NCBI RefSeq assembly: GCF_001653975.1
Contig: NZ_CP014639.1
Span: forward strand, 248,001 to 312,000
Reading direction: 5' to 3'
DNA from: Candidatus Chlamydia sanziniae
Lineage (GTDB): Bacteria; Chlamydiota; Chlamydiia; Chlamydiales; Chlamydiaceae
DNA length: 64,000 bases
Below are positions 57,315 to 64,000 of this stretch, one piece after another. Position 1 is the stretch's first letter, and each line of letters opens with the position of its first letter. Both the position numbers and the translations under genes were made by a program. The notes beneath the pieces are model-generated. The model was not told where the DNA came from. It searched no databases and saw only the letters and a list, made by a program, of their open reading frames with translations.

Positions 57315-58581
57315 AAAATAACCTTTGCTCTACCTCTTGTTTCGACCCAGAAAATTCTTGATGTAGAGTCATATTTTTAATAGTCAATTGTTGGGAAACT
57401 AGCTCTCGTTTACCAATTAGGCAGATATGCGAAACATCTTCTTCATCCGCTGCTTTTAAAGCAGCTTTTATCTTTTTGTAAGACCAATCGATTTCTGTAG
57501 GTATATGGTGATTCCGCAAATTTTGCGCCCAGATAAGACAAAACTTATTTGCTGCTATTTCCATGGGAATGAGACGTAGCTTACAAGGAAATTTCTTGGC
57601 AATTTGCCCCTGAGCTAATAAGGTTTGAATCACTCTTTCAAGCCCTACACCAAAACCACATGCAGGCAGGGGCGGACCTCCGAGAGCTGCTATCAACCCA
57701 TCATAGCGTCCCCCTCCTCCCAGGGCGTAGGAGCGCTCTGAGAAGGTTGTGGTTGCCTCAAATACAACATCAGAGTAGTAATCCAATCCACGAACTAAAC
57801 GAGAATTAATGTCATGTGGAATACTCAGGAAGTTTAAAGCATCTAAAATTTCATGAAAGTATTGATAATCTGTATCTGAGAGATAGTCTAGAATCGGGGG
57901 TGCATTACAAATAATCTCTTGATCTTCGGGTTCTTTTGAATCTAATATTCGTAATATATTTGTTGTAAATCGTTCCTGACTTAAGGCAGATAAATGTTGA
58001 AAATGCTTTTTGAAATACGCGTGCAATACTTTATTGTACTGTTGCCTAGTGGTATTTCCACCTAAAAAATTCAAGCTCATTTTGACATGCTTCAGACCTA
58101 CATGAGTATAGAAGTCCCAAAGTAAAGCAAGAATTTCTACATCGCGCAAGGGATGTTTGATTCCGATCGCTTCTACACCAAATTGATGGTGTTGCCGATA
58201 TCTTCCAGCTTGCTGACGTTCGTAACGAAACATAGGGAGAAGATAATAAAATTTATTATCTCCCCTTTGGTCTGCTCGATGTTCAATAAATGCACGTACA
58301 ACAGCTGCGGTACCTTCAGGCCTTAAAGTAAGCGAACGCCCTTTTTTATCTAAAAAAGAGTACATTTCTTTTTTTACAACATCGCTTTCTTCTCCTGCAT
58401 GTACAAATACTTCTGTTTTTTCAAAAGTAGGAGTGCGAATTTCATAAAAACCATAGAGAGCACAAATTTCATGTACGGTTTTCTCAACACTATGCCAAAG
58501 CGATGTGTGTCGCCACATCTGCTTTGAATCTGTAAGATAGGGGAAAATGTCAAAAACCCCTTTTGGTAAAGGTACAGTCAC
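57289..58581 (-). CDS. hisS: Histidyl-tRNA synthetase
   Basis: Class II synthetase, 430 residues, starting with GTG 58581 (MTVPLPKGVFDIFPY). Motif 1 is YGFYEIRTPTFEKTEVF, and motif 2 is SLTLRPEGTAAVVRAFIEH with LPMFRYERQQAGRYRQHHQFGVEAIG. The histidine-specific loops are SRLVRGLDYYSDVVFE and ALGGGGRYDGLIAALGG, and the anticodon-binding domain follows at about 330-425. Operon with aspS. Matches CT543. Confidence 0.96.
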   Translation of the reverse strand: MTVPLPKGVFDIFPYLTDSKQMWRHTSLWHSVEKTVHEICALYGFYEIRTPTFEKTEVFVHAGEESDVVKKEMYSFLDKKGRSLTLRPEGTAAVVRAFIEHRADQRGDNKFYYLLPMFRYERQQAGRYRQHHQFGVEAIGIKHPLRDVEILALLWDFYTHVGLKHVKMSLNFLGGNTTRQQYNKVLHAYFKKHFQHLSALSQERFTTNILRILDSKEPEDQEIICNAPPILDYLSDTDYQYFHEILDALNFLSIPHDINSRLVRGLDYYSDVVFEATTTFSERSYALGGGGRYDGLIAALGGPPLPACGFGVGLERVIQTLLAQGQIAKKFPCKLRLIPMEIAANKFCLIWAQNLRNHHIPTEIDWSYKKIKAALKAADEEDVSHICLIGKRELVSQQLTIKNMTLHQEFSGSKQEVEQRLFYEIQNTSL

Positions 58582-58647
58582 GTGCTAACTTCATTTACTA
58601 TGCTTTCTCTAAGGAAAGAATATCCAAAACTTAGATAAAGAGCAAAA

Positions 58648-58848
58648 TCAAACCCAGCCTTCATAATGAACAAGACAAGCGGGTGAAACTGGCTCGATAA
58701 TTTCATATATTGGAAAAACATCCTGAGAAAAAAGCAAGGTGGGTTGTTTAGCAACTTTAAAGACAGTGCGAGAACTGAATTCCTTGCCGACATTCACCCC
58801 GATAGGTGATAAAAACAAGCTCAAAAAAATAATTTTAGACCATTCCAT
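58648..58848 (-). CDS. Possible small exported protein
   Basis: A 66-codon frame starting MEWSKIIFLSLFLSPIGVNVG, with a GGAGG nine bases before the ATG and a hydrophobic N-terminus like a signal peptide. The remainder is neutral (PTLLFSQDVFPIYEIIEPVSP). It lies just upstream of hisS. A second, overlapping frame (58578-58793) ends in a GTGA overlap with hisS, so only one of the two can be real, or both are remnants of an interrupted gene. No family recognised. Confidence 0.35.
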   Translation of the reverse strand: MEWSKIIFLSLFLSPIGVNVGKEFSSRTVFKVAKQPTLLFSQDVFPIYEIIEPVSPACLVHYEGWV

Positions 58849-59099
58849 CGCATGAGCCCTCCAAAATTGTTCCGTCCTCTCTTGGAGCTAGGACTTTAAA
58901 GCAATGTTAATTAAAAACACGCTATTTGATTATTTCGCATTAACTAAAAATAACCAAGAAAAATTCGCAATTAATACAACTTTAGTCCCCCAACAGCAAA
59001 CCATTCCCCTCTTGTTTTTTTCATCGCTTGTATGTTACAACTGACTTCTTTGTTGCATTTTATCTAAATGAAAAAGATTTTAAATGTGGAATTTTGATA
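58849..59099. other. Divergent spacer before uhpC
   Basis: 251 AT-rich bases between the small minus-strand frame and uhpC. It must contain promoters for both directions, but I cannot single them out. No repeat or RNA structure stands out. Confidence 0.35.
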
Positions 59100-60473
59100 A
59101 TGAATATTTGGACTAAATTCTTCCAACCTCCCAAGCATATTAAAGAACTCGAAGATCCTGCTCTCATTAAAAAGCAATACAAGTACTGGAGAATTCGCAT
59201 TTTCTACAGCATGTTCGTTGGGTATATTTTCTATTATTTCACGAGAAAGAGTTTCACCTTTGCCATGCCGACATTGATGACAAACCTGGGATTTGATAAA
59301 GCCCAGCTGGGCATTATAGGGAGTACTTTATATATCACGTATGGGATTAGTAAATTTGTTAGTGGTGTCATTTCAGACCAATCTAATCCCAGATATTTTA
59401 TGGCTTTGGGTTTAATTATTACTGGGGTTACCAACATCTTGTTTGGGATGTCTTCTTCTATTATTTTCTTTGCACTTTGGTGGGGTCTTAATGGATGGTT
59501 TCAAGGTTGGGGTTGGCCGCCCTGTGCTCGTCTTTTAACGCACTGGTATGCAAAATCTGAGCGAGGCACATGGTGGAGTGTATGGAGTACTTCGCACAAT
59601 ATTGGTGGAGCGTTAATTCCAATTCTTACTGGTTTTGTAATTGATTACTGTGGATGGCGAGGAGCAATGTTTATCCCTGGCATTCTCTGCATTGGCATGG
59701 GATTAATATTAATGAATCGCCTTCGAGATACTCCCCAATCTTTAGGGCTTCCCTCTATAGAAAAATATAAGCGTCATTTCCATCATCATCTTCAACAAAA
59801 TGCACATACATCCAATGTTCCGGCTAAAAAAGAAGTAGAGCAAGAATTATCAACCCGAGAAATTCTTTTTACACACGTTTTATCTAATAAATGGCTTTGG
59901 CTTTTAGCCCTGGCTTCCTTCTTTATTTACATTGTTCGAATGGCTGTGAATGACTGGAGTGCTCTTTTTCTGATAGAAACAAAACGTTATGCTGCTGTGA
60001 CTGCAAATTTTTGTGTTTCGTTATTTGAAATTGGAGGTTTGTTTGGTATGTTACTGGCAGGTTGGCTATCTGACAAAATATCCAAAGGCAATCGCGGTCC
60101 TATGAATGTAGTATTTTCTTTAGGATTGTTGTTTGCAATTGTAGGTATGTGGTATGGCCGTTCACATATTGCATGGTGGTTAGACGGCACCTTACTTTTC
60201 ATCATTGGCTTTTTCTTATTTGGGCCGCAAATGATGATTGGGCTTGCTGCTGCAGAGCTTTCACATAAAAAAGCTGCGGGAACTGCAAGTGGTTTTACAG
60301 GTTGGTTTGCTTATTTTGGAGCAGCATTTGCAGGATATCCTTTAGGGAAAATTGCTCAAGACTGGGGGTGGCAAGGCTTTTTCGTAGCTCTATTGTCTTG
60401 TGCATTCATAGCTCTAATTCTCTTTCTACCTACATGGAGTGCTACAGACAAAAATCTGAGCAATAAAACTTAG
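59100..60473 (+). CDS. uhpC: Hexose phosphate transporter UhpC-like (glucose-6-phosphate/phosphate antiporter)
   Basis: Major facilitator of the organophosphate:phosphate antiporter group. I start at ATG 59100 (457 residues, MNIWTKFFQPPKHIKEL), because the longer frame from 59028 adds a leader foreign to the family. Twelve helices can be traced. Family motifs are YIFYYFTRKSFTFAMP in helix 1, GISKFVSGVISDQSNPRYFMALGL, and WFQGWGWPPCARLLTHWY in helix 5. E. coli UhpC is a sensor, but chlamydial UhpC has been shown to transport G6P, from literature knowledge. It feeds glycolysis (gapA) and glycogen synthesis (glgC). Matches CT544. Confidence 0.92.
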   Translation: MNIWTKFFQPPKHIKELEDPALIKKQYKYWRIRIFYSMFVGYIFYYFTRKSFTFAMPTLMTNLGFDKAQLGIIGSTLYITYGISKFVSGVISDQSNPRYFMALGLIITGVTNILFGMSSSIIFFALWWGLNGWFQGWGWPPCARLLTHWYAKSERGTWWSVWSTSHNIGGALIPILTGFVIDYCGWRGAMFIPGILCIGMGLILMNRLRDTPQSLGLPSIEKYKRHFHHHLQQNAHTSNVPAKKEVEQELSTREILFTHVLSNKWLWLLALASFFIYIVRMAVNDWSALFLIETKRYAAVTANFCVSLFEIGGLFGMLLAGWLSDKISKGNRGPMNVVFSLGLLFAIVGMWYGRSHIAWWLDGTLLFIIGFFLFGPQMMIGLAAAELSHKKAAGTASGFTGWFAYFGAAFAGYPLGKIAQDWGWQGFFVALLSCAFIALILFLPTWSATDKNLSNKT

Positions 60474-60491
60474 GGATCGCAGGAGATTTTT

Positions 60492-63400
60492 TTGACTTGG
60501 ATACCTCTTCATTGCCATTCGCAATATTCTATTCTTGATGCAACGAGTCCTATCAAGGAATTTGTAGCCAAAGCAAAAGAATATGCCATTCCAGCTCTTG
60601 CTTTAACAGACCATGGCAATCTATATGGTGCCATAGAATTTTATAAGGAGTGTATCCAACAAGAGATCAAACCTATTATTGGGTGTGAATGTTACATAGC
60701 TCCGGGATCTCGTTTTGATAAGAAAAGAGAAAAACGTAGTCGCGTAGCAAATCATCTTATTCTGCTGTGTAAAAATGAGCATGGGTACCGCAATCTTTGT
60801 ATTTTAACTTCTTTAGCATTTACAGAAGGATTTTATTATTTTCCTAGAATAGATAAAGAACTTCTCAGTCAACATTCTGAAGGACTCATTTGTTTGTCTT
60901 CCTGTCTAGCAGGATCTGTAGCAGAGGCTGCTGTAAAATCTGAAGAAGCACTCTATCAAGAGTTACGGTGGTACCAAAATTTATTTAAAGATGATTATTT
61001 TACAGAAATACAATTACATAAGTCATCTGAAGAAAAGATTCTTGGCTTCAATGAAGAGTGGCTCAAACAAGAGTATTACAATCTGATAGAAAAGCAGATG
61101 CGAGTCAATACTGCTGTTTTAGAAGCGAGCAAGAACTTGGGCATAGCTACTGTAGCAACGAATGATATTCATTATATTCATGCTGAAGATTGGCGCGCTC
61201 ATGAAATTCTTCTCAATGTTCAGTCTGGGGAAACCATAAGGATTGCTAAGCAGAACACGCACATTCCTAATCCGAAAAGAAAAGTGTATTATAGTAGGGA
61301 ATACTACTTTAAATCTCCACAGCAGATGACAACACTATTTTCTAATGTATCTGAGGTGATTTCCAACACATTAGAAGTGGCAGAGCGTTGTAATTTTACT
61401 TTTGATTTTTCCAAGAAACATTATCCGATTTATGTTCCTGATTCTTTAAAAGAACAGCAGAACTATACAGAAGAGGACCGCTATCAAGCTTCTGCAGCTT
61501 TCTTACGACGACTTTCTGAAGAAGGGTTAACAACAAAGTATACTTCTGAAGTCCTTGCGCACATTGCGAAAAAATTTCCTAACAAAAATCCTATAGAACT
61601 TATCAAAGAAAGAATGGAAATGGAGATGTCCATCATCATTCCTAAGGGCATGTGTGATTATCTTCTTATTGTTTGGGATATTATTCACTGGGCGAAAGCT
61701 CATGGCATTCCTGTAGGTCCGGGGCGAGGGTCTGGAGCTGGGTCTGTAATATTATTTCTCTTAGGAATTACAGAAATTGAGCCCATACGATTTGATTTGT
61801 TTTTTGAGAGATTTATCAATCCTGAGCGTTTATCTTATCCAGATATTGATATCGATATTTGTATGGCGGGTCGTGAGCATGTGCTTAACTATGCTATTGA
61901 ACGTCATGGGAAGGACAATGTTGCACAAATCATTACCTTTGGTACGATGAAAGCTAAAATGGCTGTTAAGGACGTGGGAAGAACTTTGGACATGCCGCTT
62001 TCAAAGGTGAATTACATTGCGAAGCATATTCCCGAACTCAATACTACACTAGCGAAAGCTTTAGAGACAGATTCTGATTTACATCAGCTCTACATCGATG
62101 ATTCAGAATCAGCACAAGTTCTCGATATGGCGATGCAACTTGAGGGTTCTATACGCAATACAGGAGTGCACGCAGCAGGAGTGATTATTTGCGGAGAGCG
62201 ATTGACAAATCATATTCCTATTTGCATCTCTAAAGATTCTACTATGATCACGACACAATATTCCATGAAGCCGGTGGAAAGTGTGGGAATGCTGAAGATT
62301 GATTTTCTAGGGTTAAAAACACTCACAGGAATTCATATTGCTATGTCAGCAATTCAGAAAAAAATGGGCAAAGCTCTAACTATGTCGAGTCTTCCCTTAG
62401 ATGATAAAACAACATTTGCGCTTTTACATCAGGGGAAAACTATGGGAATCTTTCAAATGGAATCTAAGGGCATGCAAGAACTTGCAAGAAATCTTCGTCC
62501 AGATTTGTTTGAGGAAATTATTGCTATTGGTGCACTGTATCGTCCTGGTCCGATGGATATGATTCCTTCTTTTATTAATCGAAAGCATGGGAAAGAAGTC
62601 ATTGAGTATGATCATACTCTTATGGAGCCTATTCTTAAAGAAACCTATGGCATTATGGTCTATCAAGAACAAGTGATGCAGATCGCAGGTGCATTAGCAA
62701 GCTACTCTTTAGGAGAGGGCGATGTCTTACGGCGTGCTATGGGGAAAAAAGACATTCAACAAATGGAGAAGGAGCGAGCAAAATTTTGCGAACGCGCGTG
62801 TAATAATGGTATCGATCCTAATGTAGCCACAACGATTTTTGATAAGATGGAGAAATTTGCCTCTTATGGCTTCAATAAATCTCATGCAGCTGCTTACGGG
62901 TTAATTACCTATACAACAGCTTATCTTAAAGCCAACTATCCTAAGGAATGGTTAGCAGCTCTTCTTACTTGTGACTCCGATGATATTGAAAAAGTAGGGA
63001 AATTAATACGTGAAGCTCAAAGTATGGGGATTCGCATTCTTCCTCCGGACATTAATGTCTCTGGGAATAACTTTGTTGCTACAGAAGACGGGATTCGCTT
63101 TGCTATAGGAGCAATTAAAGGTATTGGGAAAGGTCTTGTTGAAAGTATTGTAGAAGAGCGTGAACTTCGTGGTCTTTACCAAAGTGTACAAGATTTTATA
63201 CAACGCTCTGATTTTAAAAAAGTTTCTAAAAAAAATATAGAGAGTTTAATCGATGCGGGTTGCTTTGATTGTTTTGAGACTAACCGAGATGTTGTACTGC
63301 ACTCTATAGAGACTTTGTATGATGGTATTGCCAAGGAAAGGAAAGAAGCTGCGACAGGAGTGATGACTTTTTTTTCTTTAGACACTATGAATCAACAGAA

Positions 63401-64000
63401 TATGATTCCGGCATGTTCACCAAAAAATATTGTTTTTAGATCAAAAAAAGAAATTTTGAAGAAAGAGAAAGAATTGTTAGGGATCTATCTTACAGAGCAT
63501 CCTATGGATACTGTGAGGGAGATTCTTCCTAGTCTTTCTGTTGTATCTCCTACTGAATTTGAAAACTTGCCTCATAATTCTGTTGTACGTACTATTTTTA
63601 TAATTGACAAGATTACGACAAAGATCTCTTCAAAAGGGCAAAGAAAGTTTGCTGTGCTTCGAGTGAGCGATGGTATAGATGCTTACGAATTGCCTATATG
63701 GCCAGAAATGTATGAAGAAAAACAAGAACTCCTAGAAGAAGATCGTCTTATTTATGCTATTCTTGTTTTAGATAAACGTAGCGACTCTTTACGAGCATCT
63801 TGTCGCTGGATGACAGATCTTTCTACAGTAAATGAAGACATTATACAAAAATGTGATGAAGCTTTTGATAAAGTAAAAAGTCAGGTACAAAAAATCATGT
63901 CCCATACCACGGCCTCTGGTAAAGAAGCAGGGAACAACATAGTCAAGTCTGTTGCAACTGTAAAATCCATGCATGTCACTCCGCTGACTTTATTTTTGGA
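60492..64000 (+). CDS. dnaE: DNA polymerase III alpha subunit, C-terminus beyond window edge
   Basis: Replicative polymerase catalytic subunit. The start is TTG at 60492 behind AGGAG, giving MTWIPLHCHSQYSILDATSP, the family N-terminus. The frame is open to the window end (about 1169 codons), so roughly the last 70 residues are missing. The PHP domain has HCHSQYS and LTDHGNLYGA. The polymerase active site has PVGPGRGSGAGSV and the metal-binding PDIDIDICMAGR. GRTLDMP, MGIFQMES and YQEQVMQIAG mark the palm-thumb-fingers, and a C-terminal OB-fold begins near residue 1030. It starts 19 bases after the uhpC stop. Matches CT545. Confidence 0.96.
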   Translation, partial: MTWIPLHCHSQYSILDATSPIKEFVAKAKEYAIPALALTDHGNLYGAIEFYKECIQQEIKPIIGCECYIAPGSRFDKKREKRSRVANHLILLCKNEHGYRNLCILTSLAFTEGFYYFPRIDKELLSQHSEGLICLSSCLAGSVAEAAVKSEEALYQELRWYQNLFKDDYFTEIQLHKSSEEKILGFNEEWLKQEYYNLIEKQMRVNTAVLEASKNLGIATVATNDIHYIHAEDWRAHEILLNVQSGETIRIAKQNTHIPNPKRKVYYSREYYFKSPQQMTTLFSNVSEVISNTLEVAERCNFTFDFSKKHYPIYVPDSLKEQQNYTEEDRYQASAAFLRRLSEEGLTTKYTSEVLAHIAKKFPNKNPIELIKERMEMEMSIIIPKGMCDYLLIVWDIIHWAKAHGIPVGPGRGSGAGSVILFLLGITEIEPIRFDLFFERFINPERLSYPDIDIDICMAGREHVLNYAIERHGKDNVAQIITFGTMKAKMAVKDVGRTLDMPLSKVNYIAKHIPELNTTLAKALETDSDLHQLYIDDSESAQVLDMAMQLEGSIRNTGVHAAGVIICGERLTNHIPICISKDSTMITTQYSMKPVESVGMLKIDFLGLKTLTGIHIAMSAIQKKMGKALTMSSLPLDDKTTFALLHQGKTMGIFQMESKGMQELARNLRPDLFEEIIAIGALYRPGPMDMIPSFINRKHGKEVIEYDHTLMEPILKETYGIMVYQEQVMQIAGALASYSLGEGDVLRRAMGKKDIQQMEKERAKFCERACNNGIDPNVATTIFDKMEKFASYGFNKSHAAAYGLITYTTAYLKANYPKEWLAALLTCDSDDIEKVGKLIREAQSMGIRILPPDINVSGNNFVATEDGIRFAIGAIKGIGKGLVESIVEERELRGLYQSVQDFIQRSDFKKVSKKNIESLIDAGCFDCFETNRDVVLHSIETLYDGIAKERKEAATGVMTFFSLDTMNQQNMIPACSPKNIVFRSKKEILKKEKELLGIYLTEHPMDTVREILPSLSVVSPTEFENLPHNSVVRTIFIIDKITTKISSKGQRKFAVLRVSDGIDAYELPIWPEMYEEKQELLEEDRLIYAILVLDKRSDSLRASCRWMTDLSTVNEDIIQKCDEAFDKVKSQVQKIMSHTTASGKEAGNNIVKSVATVKSMHVTPLTLFL

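Noticed and set aside
58578-58793. 71-codon minus-strand frame overlapping the hisS start
   Set aside because: Less protein-like than the overlapping 58648-58848 frame and lacks a good ribosome site; kept only as a possible remnant in the findings.
62424-63974. Minus-strand frames in the last 1.6 kb
   Set aside because: They oppose the dnaE frame, which is continuous from TTG 60492 to the window end with all polymerase motifs in frame.
1-64000. Search for CRISPR arrays, insertion sequences, prophage, toxin-antitoxin or defence genes
   Set aside because: No spaced direct repeats, transposase, integrase or recognisable defence protein were seen; the gene content is syntenic chlamydial core apart from a few lineage-specific genes.

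Overview
The window is a 64-kb stretch of chromosome from an obligate intracellular bacterium of the genus Chlamydia. Gene order matches, from memory, the C. trachomatis block CT478-CT545: oppC-oppB-oppA, hemH, glgC, rho, coaE, polA, npt2, dnaB, mnmG, ruvAC, gapA, the S10/spc/alpha ribosomal cluster, a Cap1 (CT529) relative, fmt-lpxA-fabZ-lpxC-lnt, mip, aspS-hisS, uhpC and dnaE. Protein sequences differ clearly from those of C. trachomatis, and an orotate phosphoribosyltransferase gene sits between glgC and the CT490 relative. Both points suggest a species of the former Chlamydophila group (psittaci/abortus/caviae/felis/pneumoniae/pecorum). I cannot name the species. DNA is AT-rich and gene-dense. 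I see no rRNA, insertion sequence, phage, CRISPR array or plasmid gene.

Layout. 1-4888: minus-strand operon for an oversized oligopeptide permease, with a perfect hairpin just before its first gene. 5110-6929: three lineage-specific genes, namely a tiny acidic exported protein with two 12-bp minisatellites and two inclusion-membrane-like proteins, one of them carrying TPR-like repeats. 7033-12817: ferrochelatase, a solute-binding lipoprotein, rsmD, a phosphoesterase, glgC, a lone pyrE and a small conserved gene. 12835-20966: rho-coaE-polA-sppA, the nucleotide transporter npt2 and pgsA. 21196-25965: tRNA-Ser, dnaB, an easily missed 29-codon gene for a very basic mS38/bS22-like peptide, mnmG and lplA. 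25949-31596: ndk, ruvA-ruvC, a coiled-coil protein, an exported HAD-like protein, tRNA-Leu(UAA) and a CT504-like protein. 31613-44935: gapA, then rplQ-rpoA-rpsK-rpsM-secY-rplO through to rplC, all on the minus strand. 45229-53632: Cap1-like protein, fmt, lipid A and lipoprotein genes, a thioesterase, dnaQ, tsaE and a CT538-like protein. 53873-64000: tRNA-Leu(CAG)-trxA on the plus strand, trmL-mip-aspS-hisS on the minus strand, then uhpC and a dnaE cut off by the window end.

How it fits together. The window holds core replication, transcription and translation functions (dnaB, dnaE, polA, rho, rpoA, 20 ribosomal proteins, secY) and enzymes of lipid A and lipoprotein synthesis. It also holds the uptake systems of a host-dependent cell: peptides (Opp), nucleotides (Npt2) and hexose phosphate (UhpC). 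Host-interaction candidates are few and mostly clustered: the 5.1-6.9 kb trio, Cap1 and Mip.

I did not find a convincing new multi-gene system. The items most worth a second look are the 29-aa ribosomal-type peptide, the repeat-bearing acidic secreted protein, the enlarged OppB/OppC/OppA set with its 5' hairpin, the isolated eukaryote-like PyrE, and the exported HAD-like protein. Many start codons here are GTG or TTG, and several genes were assigned starts from Shine-Dalgarno position and known family N-termini.
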